A DNA stretch of 33,839 bases from a virus. Positions within the stretch are counted from its first letter, which is position 1. Every line of letters starts with the position of its first letter. The translations under genes were made by a program, and so were the position numbers. The notes under the pieces were generated by a model. That model was not told the DNA's origin and did no database searches. It saw only the letters and a program-made list of their open reading frames with translations. The DNA is taken from positions 1 through 33,839 of the IMG/VR virus record IMGVR_UViG_3300030328_000862; one strand, given 5' to 3'. This document shows, piece by piece, positions 7,766 to 13,967 of this stretch.

Positions 7766-7934
7766 AAAATTCTCCTCCTGAAATTCCACAATGGTGGCAA
7801 TAATACACCACCCCTTCTGTTTTAATCGTTACACTTAAACATCTATCGTGTTTATTCTTTCTAGTATGGCTACATTCTGGACATAAATACTTTCCAGAGT
7901 GTTTTCTACTTAATAACCATTCTCTAGTTATCAT
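7659..7934 (-). CDS. Separate primase zinc-binding domain (gp4A N-terminus-like)
   Basis: 91 residues. CPEC at 18-21 and CHHC at 46-49 form the four-Cys zinc ribbon of T7-type primases, which recognises the template trinucleotide. After GISGGEFYEK (about 50-59) the sequence is low-complexity and looks like out-of-frame reading of the primase-helicase gene, which overlaps by about 107 bases in the +1 frame. A six-A run lies at the crossing point. Either the zinc domain works in trans, or a +1 shift at the A-run (or an indel in the DNA reading) joins the two. The start ATG overlaps the stop of the methyltransferase gene. Confidence 0.75.
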   Translation of the reverse strand: MITREWLLSRKHSGKYLCPECSHTRKNKHDRCLSVTIKTEGVVYYCHHCGISGGEFYEKTYRKSDSVRSKEGNQSENTRRFKGRGRNSPIW

Positions 7935-7936
7935 TT
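7919..7936. repeat. Left copy of 18-bp direct repeat flanking the SPPY methyltransferase gene
   Basis: ATTCTCTAGTTATCATTT is identical to 8895-8912. On the minus strand it spans the NDN-stop end of the methyltransferase gene and the MITRE start of the zinc-domain gene. The repeat period is 976 bases and encloses just the methyltransferase gene. Confidence 0.85.
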
Positions 7937-8886
7937 ACTATCTCCATAAATAATGAATTATCTGCTTTTAATCTATTATTAATAATATCTACATAACTTT
8001 TATTTAATTCTATTAAGGTCGCATTTCTTCCTAATCTATCAGCAACTAAAGCTGTTGTGCCAGAACCACCAAAAGGGTCTAATACATGACCACCTTCAGG
8101 ACAACCTGCTAAAATACAAGGCTCAATTAAATCTGGTGGATAGGTAGCAAAGTGAGCTTCTTTGTATGGTTTAGTAGTAACAGTCCACACACTTCTTTTA
8201 TTTACTTTTTCATAAATTTTTTGCTGTGCTTCTAGCAATCCTTGTTTAGTTTCAGAAAACCTTTGGTCAACACCTTTTTGTGGTTTTACATTTCCACCTA
8301 TTCTGTCTGTGCCTTTTTCTTTAATAACTTCATTATCAAAATAATAATTTTTAGATTTACTTAATAAAAATATATATTCGTGAGACTTGGTACATCTATC
8401 TTTAACACTCTCTGGCATAGGATTAGGTTTATTCCATATTATATCTTGTCGTAAATACCACCCATCTTCTTGTAAAGCAAAAGCTACTCTAAAAGGTATG
8501 CCTATTAAATCCTTCGGTTTAATTATATTACTTCTATATGCTTTTCTATCTTTGTATCTATCTGCGTTTTTTGTGTGCAAATGTTGTTTGTCTTTATTCT
8601 TATCTTTTTTTAACCATTTGTTTATATATGTACCATTACTTGCATAACTATCTCCTAAATTTAACCACACAGTACCATCATCTCGTAACACTCTTCTAAC
8701 CTCACGAAATACTTGTACCATATTAACGACATACTCTTGTGGTGTTTCTTCTAAACCTAATTGGTCATCTTCTCCATAATCTCTTAAACCCCAATAAGGT
8801 GGTGAAGTAACGCAAGTATGAAAGGTTTTATCTGCAATAGTTTTTAATTTATTTATGCAATTACCTTGTAATATTTTTATTGCCAT
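7924..8886 (-). CDS. DNA methyltransferase, SPPY-type (beta class, N4-cytosine or N6-adenine)
   Basis: 320 residues. The catalytic motif TSPPYW (27-32) precedes the SAM-binding motif DPFGGSGT (270-277), the order of beta-class amino-methyltransferases. SPPY is more common in N4-cytosine enzymes, though N6-adenine enzymes with this motif exist. The central 110-220 region should hold target recognition. No endonuclease partner is adjacent, so protection of phage DNA against host restriction or regulation is likely. The gene is flanked by an 18-bp perfect direct repeat and shares its last codons (NDN-stop) with the dcm gene, which suggests acquisition as a cassette. Confidence 0.92.
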   Translation of the reverse strand: MAIKILQGNCINKLKTIADKTFHTCVTSPPYWGLRDYGEDDQLGLEETPQEYVVNMVQVFREVRRVLRDDGTVWLNLGDSYASNGTYINKWLKKDKNKDKQHLHTKNADRYKDRKAYRSNIIKPKDLIGIPFRVAFALQEDGWYLRQDIIWNKPNPMPESVKDRCTKSHEYIFLLSKSKNYYFDNEVIKEKGTDRIGGNVKPQKGVDQRFSETKQGLLEAQQKIYEKVNKRSVWTVTTKPYKEAHFATYPPDLIEPCILAGCPEGGHVLDPFGGSGTTALVADRLGRNATLIELNKSYVDIINNRLKADNSLFMEIVNDN

Positions 8887-8894
8887 AATTAATT

Positions 8895-8912
8895 ATTCTC
8901 TAGTTATCATTT
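8895..8912. repeat. Right copy of 18-bp direct repeat flanking the SPPY methyltransferase gene
   Basis: Identical to 7919-7936. On the minus strand it spans the NDN-stop end of dcm and then a vestigial start, ATG ATA ACT AGA GAA TAA, which repeats the first five codons (MITRE) of the zinc-domain gene and then stops. This fits dcm having once joined the zinc-domain gene directly. Confidence 0.85.
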
Positions 8913-9997
8913 TCTGCTTCCATAATTGCTAATCCTATCTGTCTAGCTATCTGTGGCACTATAGAATTACCTAAAGCCTTTATTCTCTTGGCTCTATCTC
9001 TGTCCACCCCATAGGATACCCCAGGAGGAACTCCACAAATTCTGGATTCAGTCTGCCACCAGGTTTCTCTTTCTGTGCTAGTGCTGTTATGCACTTTGAT
9101 GCTTGAGTGTTTCCTTGCATCCTCGCCTTGTGTTCCGAAGCCGAAGGTGTCGGCAGCATTTGTTTCATAGCTATCTTTTGCCCTAGACTTGGATTTCTTC
9201 CCTTTTGTACTGATGGAGGAACTGTCGTTACTGAATCCTTGTAATCTCTTGCTCTTGGAGTTGGATACATTTCTTGTACTACTCCCCTCAGATTCCCCTT
9301 TGCTATATCGTGAGGTATTCCTTGTTTGTTTTTCTTCATGTGTGGTGGGTTCTTGTCTGATACTTTTGGACTTGGATACATTACTGCGTCTCTCAGTTTT
9401 ACTCCCCATCTTTCCCCCTTCTTGTTCTCTCGGTAAAAATGTCCATTCTTCATTTTTACATCTTTCACTACCCCTCCCTCTATGTCTGATGCTCTTGGAC
9501 TTGGATATGTTATTGGCAAGAATCCATACTCTGTTTCTGTGATGCCAAGCACCGATACCTGAAGCTGGAATAATGAAACATTGGACTTTGAAACCTTCAC
9601 CTTCCAAGTCATTTTGCACCTGTCGGAGTACCATGCCTTCTTCAATGTTAATAATGCCTTGCACATTTTCCCCAATAACCCATCTCGGTTTGACTTGCTT
9701 AATAACATCAAACATTTCATTCCAGAGCCATCTATCATCTGTTCTGCCTTTTTGTAATCCTGCTTGACTGAAGGCTTGACAAGGGAATCCTCCAGTAACG
9801 ACATCTGCTTGTATTTTTGTGTCATATAAACTCCTTACATCATCATATATTTTTAAATGAGACCAATGCTTCTGTAAAACCTTTTTGCAAAACTCATCTT
9901 TTTCACAGAAGGCAACAGTCTCAAAATACCCTGTGGATTCTAGCCCTAAACTAAAACCACCTATTCCTGAGAATAAATCAAGAACTTTTAATGGCAT
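8900..9997 (-). CDS. dcm: C5-cytosine DNA methyltransferase
   Basis: 365 residues. Motif I DLFSGIGGFSLGL (7-19), motif IV GGFPCQAFS (69-77, catalytic Cys73), motif VI GENV (109-112), motif VIII HRNRVWILAN (153-162) and motif X KALGNSIVPQ (340-349) are all present, so the enzyme should methylate cytosine C5 using SAM. Between motif VIII and X the target-recognition region is unusually rich in Ser, Lys and Arg with repeats of the type NVSKSKSIR, VSNSKSKRLQG and ADTFGFGTQG. That stretch is also read in the +1 frame by a second gene (8980-9825) and is visibly richer in G+C than its neighbours. It overlaps the upstream HTH gene by 20 bases. Confidence 0.92.
   Translation of the reverse strand: MPLKVLDLFSGIGGFSLGLESTGYFETVAFCEKDEFCKKVLQKHWSHLKIYDDVRSLYDTKIQADVVTGGFPCQAFSQAGLQKGRTDDRWLWNEMFDVIKQVKPRWVIGENVQGIINIEEGMVLRQVQNDLEGEGFKVQCFIIPASGIGAWHHRNRVWILANNISKSKSIRHRGRGSERCKNEEWTFLPREQEGGKMGSKTERRSNVSKSKSIRQEPTTHEEKQTRNTSRYSKGESEGSSTRNVSNSKSKRLQGFSNDSSSISTKGKKSKSRAKDSYETNAADTFGFGTQGEDARKHSSIKVHNSTSTERETWWQTESRICGVPPGVSYGVDRDRAKRIKALGNSIVPQIARQIGLAIMEAENDN
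8980..9825 (-). CDS. Overprinted gene inside dcm, phage PTPxAxD / LNPEFVEFLLGYP family
   Basis: 281 codons open in the +1 frame relative to dcm, same strand. ATG 9825 has AAGGAG five bases upstream, formed by dcm codons. The product carries a KMTWKVKVSKSNVSLFQLQ segment (about 73-91), then repeats YPSPRASD, YPSPKVSD, YPTPRARD and LPTPSASE, and near the end GGRLNPEFVEFLLGYPMGW. I recognise these as recurrent in phage proteins annotated as methyltransferase-like; LNPEFVEFLLGYP resembles the pre-motif-X segment of C5 methyltransferases. It has no motif I or catalytic PC, so it is not itself an enzyme of that type. A target-specificity or accessory role for Dcm is possible. That both frames carry familiar motifs, plus the SD, argues for real dual coding. 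Confidence 0.6.
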   Translation of the reverse strand: MTQKYKQMSLLEDSLVKPSVKQDYKKAEQMIDGSGMKCLMLLSKSNRDGLLGKMCKALLTLKKAWYSDRCKMTWKVKVSKSNVSLFQLQVSVLGITETEYGFLPITYPSPRASDIEGGVVKDVKMKNGHFYRENKKGERWGVKLRDAVMYPSPKVSDKNPPHMKKNKQGIPHDIAKGNLRGVVQEMYPTPRARDYKDSVTTVPPSVQKGRNPSLGQKIAMKQMLPTPSASEHKARMQGNTQASKCITALAQKEKPGGRLNPEFVEFLLGYPMGWTEIEPRE

Positions 9998-10232
9998 CTT
10001 CTAAATCCATCTGTTTACCATCACCTTTGTAATGATATTCTGCAAAATGATTCTTTTTTACTCCATTATTTTTCATTTTAGTTTCTATATTATGTCCTTC
10101 TTCTCTTAATGTAAAAATAATTGCTCCTAAACGAAATGAACCATATAGATTCAAGGCTTCAAGAGGATTAATTTTTTTATTTTCTTGTAGATGTGCTAAT
10201 ACTTTATCTTTTTGTGTCAGTTTCTTTGTCAT
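9978..10232 (-). CDS. Helix-turn-helix protein, HTH_39-like
   Basis: 84 residues. The pattern QKDKVLAHLQENKKINPLEA, then LYGSFRLGAIIFTLREEGHNI and a wing-like end, matches the small winged-helix family found in phages beside nuclease and recombination genes (HTH_39, PF14090, from memory). It may bind DNA as a regulator or a replication accessory. It overlaps the resolvase gene upstream by 29 bases and dcm downstream by 20, so it is translated as part of a packed operon. Confidence 0.7.
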   Translation of the reverse strand: MTKKLTQKDKVLAHLQENKKINPLEALNLYGSFRLGAIIFTLREEGHNIETKMKNNGVKKNHFAEYHYKGDGKQMDLEDAIKSS

Positions 10233-10593
10233 TTAGTTGCTCCTTTAAATTATCAACTTCATTTTTTAATTCATAAATCTCTAAACATAACTCTTTAAAC
10301 ATAGACCATTCCATATATACCTTACTGGTTGACCTATCTGCTTGTATTACTAGAAAGTCAGCTTGACCTTTTTGCCTATCTCCAGTTCTATAACCATTTT
10401 TATGTTTCTTTGCTTCAAAAATGTATTTTTTACCTGTTGGAGAAGTAGCACTACAATCGTGAGGGAAGTCTCTGAATATACCACTACCTGGTTGCTTCCT
10501 AGCTTCCCATTTACAATCTTTTTTAAGGTCATCTACTATTTCTTTTTCTAGTTTAGAGCCTTTTGCTTTTGCAGATTTTGCAGTAATAGGCAT
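10204..10593 (-). CDS. Holliday-junction-resolvase-like nuclease (PD-(D/E)XK, Hjc type)
   Basis: 129 residues. KGSKLEKEIVDDLKKD near 11-26 supplies the N-terminal Glu, RKQPGSGIFRDFPHD (about 33-47) the G-S-G and Asp, and YIFEAKKHK (about 57-65) the E-x-K signature. This order is that of archaeal Hjc-like resolvases and related phage endonucleases. The C-terminal 40 residues form a charged helix. It would cleave branched recombination or replication DNA before packaging. It starts at a TGATG junction with the ssDNA-binding-like gene. Confidence 0.75.
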   Translation of the reverse strand: MPITAKSAKAKGSKLEKEIVDDLKKDCKWEARKQPGSGIFRDFPHDCSATSPTGKKYIFEAKKHKNGYRTGDRQKGQADFLVIQADRSTSKVYMEWSMFKELCLEIYELKNEVDNLKEQLNDKETDTKR

Positions 10594-11096
10594 CAGAAAC
10601 TATCGCTGCTTTCTGATAGTCTTTTATGCGTTGCTATTAATCCTGCTTTGTAGTTATCTAGGATAAACTTTAACTTTTGGTCGGCAGTCATAGTGCTATC
10701 TCTGTTGCAACAGCTTTGTAGTACGATTAAAAAGTCTTTCATTGTCATACTGCTAGTTGGTGCTTGTGGTTGTATCTGTGCATAACCATTACTAGATACT
10801 ACTTTACTATCTGGAAATGCTTTTTTTATTTCTTGTGGTACTTCATTATGTCCAGTTGGTGCAGTTACAGGTTCAAAACTTTTAATATACAAGTTACCGA
10901 ATCTATCTGGATTGCCAATCGTAATAGAAATCTTGTCATTTTCTTGTACTGAACCAATACCTATATTAGGACTAGCTAAATACTTTGTGCCATCTTCAGA
11001 AAAAACCTGGTAATTCTTTGTACCAGACCAACCTTTTTCTGGATTTGCAGCTTTGGGAGCTGCCATTGATTTTACAGTTATATCTAATGTCTGCAT
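10593..11096 (-). CDS. Probable single-stranded DNA-binding protein
   Basis: 167 residues. The first ~75 residues are beta-rich (KNYQVFSEDGTKYLASP, NDKISITIGN, LYIKSFEPV) and fit one OB-fold. A Pro/Gln/Ser linker (about 78-120) and a helical segment follow, ending in a Ser/Asp tail (SESSDSF) with a terminal Phe, like the acidic aromatic tail of T7 gp2.5 and other SSBs. The neighbours are exonuclease, resolvase and primase-helicase genes. No sequence motif is decisive, so the call rests on layout and context. AGGAG lies six bases before ATG 11096. Confidence 0.55.
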   Translation of the reverse strand: MQTLDITVKSMAAPKAANPEKGWSGTKNYQVFSEDGTKYLASPNIGIGSVQENDKISITIGNPDRFGNLYIKSFEPVTAPTGHNEVPQEIKKAFPDSKVVSSNGYAQIQPQAPTSSMTMKDFLIVLQSCCNRDSTMTADQKLKFILDNYKAGLIATHKRLSESSDSF

Positions 11097-11200
11097 TATA
11101 TTCTCCTATTAGGTGGAGGGAAGTAGCTGGAGCAACATTCTACATTGCGTAGAAAAAATGTTACTACTAACCCTCCATATTTATTTATAAGTTGCTCCAT
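11096..11200 (-). CDS. 34-residue micro-ORF filling the gap between exonuclease and SSB-like genes
   Basis: ATG 11200 is fused to the exonuclease stop and TAA 11096-11098 is fused to the next ATG (TAATG at both ends). The peptide begins MEQLINKYGGLVVTFFLRNV and has a Cys-Cys pair and a Pro-rich end. The SD is weak (A/G-rich only). The exact fit and reading-frame length equal that of other micro-ORFs here, but translation is unproven. Confidence 0.4.
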   Translation of the reverse strand: MEQLINKYGGLVVTFFLRNVECCSSYFPPPNRRI

Positions 11201-11985
11201 TATTTTTTCTTTTCATTTAGAAAAGAATGTATCTGCAAATAGTTTTTCCATATTTGCAAATCTTTTACATAGCTATCTGTGTCATAAAGATATTCTTTTA
11301 TCTCTTTTGTATCTTTATCTATTGCTACGATTAATCTGTTAAATGGTTCTCTGCCTAATTCATTACATAATGCATACATATACCCACATAATTGTATTCG
11401 CCATAATTTAGTAACACTTTTTTTTGTAACAGTTTTCCAATCAACTAAACATTCACCATATTTTGTATGGTCAATATAGGCATCAAACTTTCCTGCGAAT
11501 GGCAAAATAGAATTATCATAAACTAAATATTCTACTGCGTGTACTTTCTTAACATTTGCATTAAGATATTCATATAAAGGATATTGCATCAATCGTATTT
11601 GATTATCTCTTTCGTCATGTCCTTTATGATAACCAGTTTCTGCCATATTACCTCTTAAATAACTTTCAATAAAATTATGAATGACAGTTCCTAATTCAGC
11701 AGCTGATTTCCATTTATTTTCTGCCATCTTTTTTATGTCAAATAACTTTTCTTGTAAATCAGTAAGGTCATTTACTCTTAATAAATTAGTATTGGGTAAT
11801 TCTTCTACTAATGTTTCTAAAAAGTTTTTACGACCTGCCATAGCACCTATACCAAATCCATCATCTCCCTTAATAATTTTTGATACACTACTAGGATTTA
11901 TTTTAGTGCCATTGTCATTTACATAATACCTATGATTACCTTCACTAAATTTTATTTCTATATTTTTAAATTTTCTACTTTCCAT
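11200..11985 (-). CDS. PD-(D/E)XK exonuclease, RecB/Cas4-like
   Basis: 261 residues. The nuclease motifs are in order: GTVIHNFIESYL (His103), VEYLVYD (Glu152), GKFDAYID (Asp168), LVDWKT (Asp182, Lys184) and QLCGYMYAL (Gln198, Tyr202). This is the RecB/Cas4/AddB nuclease family. With the neighbouring ssDNA-binding-like protein and resolvase it should serve recombination, end processing or host DNA breakdown. A CRISPR role is not suggested, because no array or other Cas gene is present. Length is typical for phage members. Confidence 0.85.
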   Translation of the reverse strand: MESRKFKNIEIKFSEGNHRYYVNDNGTKINPSSVSKIIKGDDGFGIGAMAGRKNFLETLVEELPNTNLLRVNDLTDLQEKLFDIKKMAENKWKSAAELGTVIHNFIESYLRGNMAETGYHKGHDERDNQIRLMQYPLYEYLNANVKKVHAVEYLVYDNSILPFAGKFDAYIDHTKYGECLVDWKTVTKKSVTKLWRIQLCGYMYALCNELGREPFNRLIVAIDKDTKEIKEYLYDTDSYVKDLQIWKNYLQIHSFLNEKKK

Positions 11986-12130
11986 CTTTTTTTCTCCTAA
12001 AGTAATCCAAAGTAAGCAAAGGAATTAATTTTGTTTTTTTCTTATCTGCTTTTACACTAATAGCTCTTGATAGCATATTAACTTTACCTTCTTTTTTTGT
12101 TTCAAACTTTATTATTTTTTTTTTGGTCAT
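11975..12130 (-). CDS. 51-residue basic hypothetical protein
   Basis: ATG 12130 follows AAGGAG by seven bases; TAG is at 11975-11977. The product is very Lys-rich (MTKKKIIKFETKKEGKVNML at the start, FRRKKDGK at the end). The second half resembles the short Lys-rich proteins that precede exonuclease genes in phages, but I recognise no family. A ten-A run in codons 3-6 makes the frame sensitive to slippage. It overlaps both neighbours. Confidence 0.55.
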   Translation of the reverse strand: MTKKKIIKFETKKEGKVNMLSRAISVKADKKKTKLIPLLTLDYFRRKKDGK

Positions 12131-12320
12131 CTAACATCTCCTTGTCATTATATTTGCCAAAGTCTGAAATAATCTTATCACATTCTTTTTTCTGCTCATC
12201 TATTTTTGATAACTGCTCCTCTATTTTATTTGTAAGTTTTCTTAACTCTATTGATATTTCTAAAAATTTTATTTCTTGGTCTTGCAAAAATAATTTTCTG
12301 TCAAATATTTCACTAATCAT
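12102..12320 (-). CDS. 72-residue coiled-coil hypothetical protein
   Basis: ATG 12320 is chosen because AGGAG stands eight bases upstream; the longer frame to 12365 would overlap a micro-ORF. The product is nearly all charged helix with heptad-like Leu/Ile spacing (LFLQDQEIKFLEISIELRK and onward), so a coiled coil is likely. The gene overlaps the next by 29 bases. Function unknown. Confidence 0.55.
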   Translation of the reverse strand: MISEIFDRKLFLQDQEIKFLEISIELRKLTNKIEEQLSKIDEQKKECDKIISDFGKYNDKEMLDDQKKNNKV

Positions 12321-12333
12321 TCTATTGCTCCTA

Positions 12334-12405
12334 TTAAATTGATAATAATATAAGGTATGCAGCAACTACTAAATTAGAAATAATTACTGCATATAAAATC
12401 GTCAT
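12334..12405 (-). CDS. 23-residue transmembrane micro-ORF
   Basis: ATG 12405 shares bases with the stop of the 72-codon gene (TAATG) and the frame ends 13 bases before the next start. The peptide is hydrophobic from end to end (MTILYAVIISNLVVAAYLIL plus three residues), a typical single membrane span. Its first bases AATGACGATTTTAT recur at 13266-13279. Small membrane peptides are plausible early phage products, but no SD beyond coupling is seen. Confidence 0.4.
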   Translation of the reverse strand: MTILYAVIISNLVVAAYLILLSI

Positions 12406-12623
12406 TAACAAAACTTGCTCCAGTATTCGTTAAAGTATTCTTCTGCTTCCTCCTGGAATCTTTCTTGAGATATATGACTAGGTCTTTTTATATCTCCGTC
12501 TTTTTCTAAAGCTGCAAACCTACCATAAAATTCTTGTATAGATTCAGATTCTTTTATAATGTCAATACAATCAGAAAAAAACTTATCTTCTTCTTGCATT
12601 ATTAATTTTTTAACTTCTGCCAT
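12405..12623 (-). CDS. 72-residue acidic hypothetical protein
   Basis: A helical, acidic product (EEDKFFSDCIDIIKESES, later RFQEEAEEYFNEYWSKFC). No known motif. It begins at a TAATG junction with the 92-codon gene and ends at one with the 23-codon micro-ORF. Small acidic early proteins of phages often inhibit host enzymes, but nothing here identifies a target. Confidence 0.6.
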   Translation of the reverse strand: MAEVKKLIMQEEDKFFSDCIDIIKESESIQEFYGRFAALEKDGDIKRPSHISQERFQEEAEEYFNEYWSKFC

Positions 12624-12901
12624 TATTTTTTTCCTTTTTTTAATTTTTTAATATATGGGTCTTTATCAATATCTTCTCTATGTTCTAAATGTGCCATAAT
12701 TGCTTGATTGATTAACAATTGGGCTTGTATAGGATTCGGTGCAGTATCATAAGTCAATTCAGTAATAGTATATAATGCACTATAAATAAAATTAGGTACA
12801 TTTACTTCATTCTGCACATCTTCCATAACATCTAATAATTTATCTCTAACAATATCTATTTGTTGTTGTGTCGATAATTCTTTTATTTTAGCTTTACTCA
12901 T
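12623..12901 (-). CDS. 92-residue hypothetical protein
   Basis: ATG 12901 follows GGGAG by seven bases. The product is helical with mixed charge, a central segment NVPNFIYSALYTITELTYD and a Lys-rich end. No recognised family. It is part of the leftward run of small early genes. Confidence 0.6.
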   Translation of the reverse strand: MSKAKIKELSTQQQIDIVRDKLLDVMEDVQNEVNVPNFIYSALYTITELTYDTAPNPIQAQLLINQAIMAHLEHREDIDKDPYIKKLKKGKK

Positions 12902-12912
12902 TTTTTTGCTCC

Positions 12913-13077
12913 CTATTTAATATTATTAAAAGTTTCAATAGCTTTACTAGGCGATAATATTTCTACTGTTTTAGTAATGCCATTAATTGTTGTTGTTAAC
13001 TCATACAAAAATAATTCATAATTAAATTGCAAAGTTGCTTGTCCGTCTGTTATTTTTTTTATGTCTTTTTTAAACAT
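12913..13077 (-). CDS. 54-residue hypothetical protein
   Basis: ATG 13077 follows GAGGAG by nine bases, with the SD placed in the last codons of the upstream gene. The product starts MFKKDIKKITDGQATLQFNY and appears beta-rich in the middle. No recognised motif. Stop TAG at 12913-12915. Confidence 0.5.
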   Translation of the reverse strand: MFKKDIKKITDGQATLQFNYELFLYELTTTINGITKTVEILSPSKAIETFNNIK

Positions 13078-13079
13078 AG

Positions 13080-13241
13080 CTATATCTCCTCTAATTTTTT
13101 TAATAAAGTATCTAAAGGAGAACCATTTAATTTTTCCATTTCTTTTTTATCTAATAATATATTTAATGGTAAAGCTTTATTTAAATGATGTTTTAAAACT
13201 TTAACTTCTTCTTTGCTTAATTCTATTTTTAATTTTGTCAT
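13080..13241 (-). CDS. 53-residue hypothetical protein
   Basis: ATG 13241 follows TGGAG by seven bases. Helical charged product (MTKLKIELSKEEVKVLKHHL at the start). No family recognised. It is the first gene downstream of a candidate promoter at 13287-13315 and its final codons (EEI-stop) form the SD of the next gene, two bases on. Confidence 0.5.
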   Translation of the reverse strand: MTKLKIELSKEEVKVLKHHLNKALPLNILLDKKEMEKLNGSPLDTLLKKLEEI

Positions 13242-13286
13242 AATCAGCTCCAATGATTAAGGTTAATAAAATCGTCATTATTGATA

Positions 13287-13315
13287 TTAATAAATCACTA
13301 TTAGTAAAATGTCAA
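13287..13315 (-). promoter_or_regulatory. Candidate sigma70-type promoter, leftward
   Basis: On the minus strand a perfect TTGACA (13310-13315) is followed after 17 bases by TATTAA (13287-13292, four of six to consensus). It would serve the genes at 13241 and below. The -35 box overlaps the stop codon of the upstream gene. Confidence 0.45.
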
Positions 13316-13506
13316 TAACTATTTGTGAAATATCTTTTTATTTTATCGTCATATTGTTTTATAAAATTATCGTCTTTATAATATTCTGTTTTACCATTCA
13401 TAAAATCTTTAACAAAATTTATAAATTGTTTCTTGCTCCAGTTTTTGAAGTCAAGTCTATAATTAAAACTTTCTTCAAAAATATTTACCAATTCTTTATA
13501 GGTCAT
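13312..13506 (-). CDS. 64-residue hypothetical protein
   Basis: ATG 13506 follows AAGGAG by seven bases. The product is aromatic and charged (MTYKELVNIFEESFNYRLDF at the start), and may be helical. No family recognised. It directly follows the 115-codon gene without a gap and its TGA forms part of the -35 box of the next promoter. Confidence 0.55.
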   Translation of the reverse strand: MTYKELVNIFEESFNYRLDFKNWSKKQFINFVKDFMNGKTEYYKDDNFIKQYDDKIKRYFTNSY

Positions 13507-13854
13507 TTATATAACTCCTTCTTTTCTTAATTTTTGTAAACCTTTTAATAATGGCAATTCAAAACTATCTATACATTCTCCATCATTAACATTATTTTTT
13601 GTAAATAAACATTTACTAGAATTATCTTTTATTAAAGTTAAATCGTGAGAAATATCTTCTATTTCTTTTTCATTAATTATAATTTTTTCAATAGGAGTTA
13701 TTCCTATTTCTATTTTTTCTTTATCTATTTGTAAAATAAAACAACCCCCACCACTATGATAAACTTCTAAATTATATTCTTTTACTATAGTAGGAATTGT
13801 TTTATTTATATGACTTATTAGGTCATCAAAATGTTGGTAATAATCTTTATTCAT
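13507..13854 (-). CDS. 115-residue hypothetical early protein
   Basis: ATG 13854 is preferred because AGGAG lies seven bases upstream; a longer frame to 13911 would run into hairpins and has no SD. The product is mixed alpha/beta with a GGGCFILQID strand near 37-46. No family is recognised. Its leader (TAATGACATC followed by an A-run and GGAGTAACA) is shared with the 15072 gene. An upstream hairpin element separates it from the 13968 gene. Confidence 0.6.
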   Translation of the reverse strand: MNKDYYQHFDDLISHINKTIPTIVKEYNLEVYHSGGGCFILQIDKEKIEIGITPIEKIIINEKEIEDISHDLTLIKDNSSKCLFTKNNVNDGECIDSFELPLLKGLQKLRKEGVI

Positions 13855-13890
13855 ATTGTTACTCCTGTTTTTGATGTCATTAAAATTAAA

Positions 13891-13955
13891 GCAAGTAATG
13901 ACTTCTTGCAAAGTATTCTATAATACTTTTTATAATGCCTTAAATTAATAAGGCA
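13891..13955. repeat. Stem-loop array A in the 13854-13968 gap
   Basis: Two perfect stems: AAAGTATT 13910-13917 with AATACTTT 13922-13929 (4-base loop), and TGCCTTA 13936-13942 with TAAGGCA 13949-13955 (6-base loop). A weaker third stem GCAAG 13891-13895 with CTTGC 13905-13909 abuts the first. No T-run follows on either strand. Arrays B and C have the same order of stems with other sequences. Confidence 0.75.
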
Positions 13956-13967
13956 CTACAAAAAATA

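Noticed and set aside
9189-9767. Plus-strand open frames of 117 and 64 codons across dcm
   Set aside because: They lie antisense to two overlapping minus-strand frames, have Leu/Ser-rich compositions typical of antisense reading and no ribosome site. The lack of stops follows from the unusual base composition of the dual-coding stretch.
11200-11985. Cas4-like nuclease as part of a CRISPR system
   Set aside because: No repeat-spacer array or other cas gene is seen. The RecB/Cas4 nuclease family is common in phage recombination modules.
13937-13957. Classic intrinsic terminator after the 13968 gene
   Set aside because: The stem is good but no U-run follows on either strand, and the same holds in arrays B and C. 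I kept it as a structured element instead.
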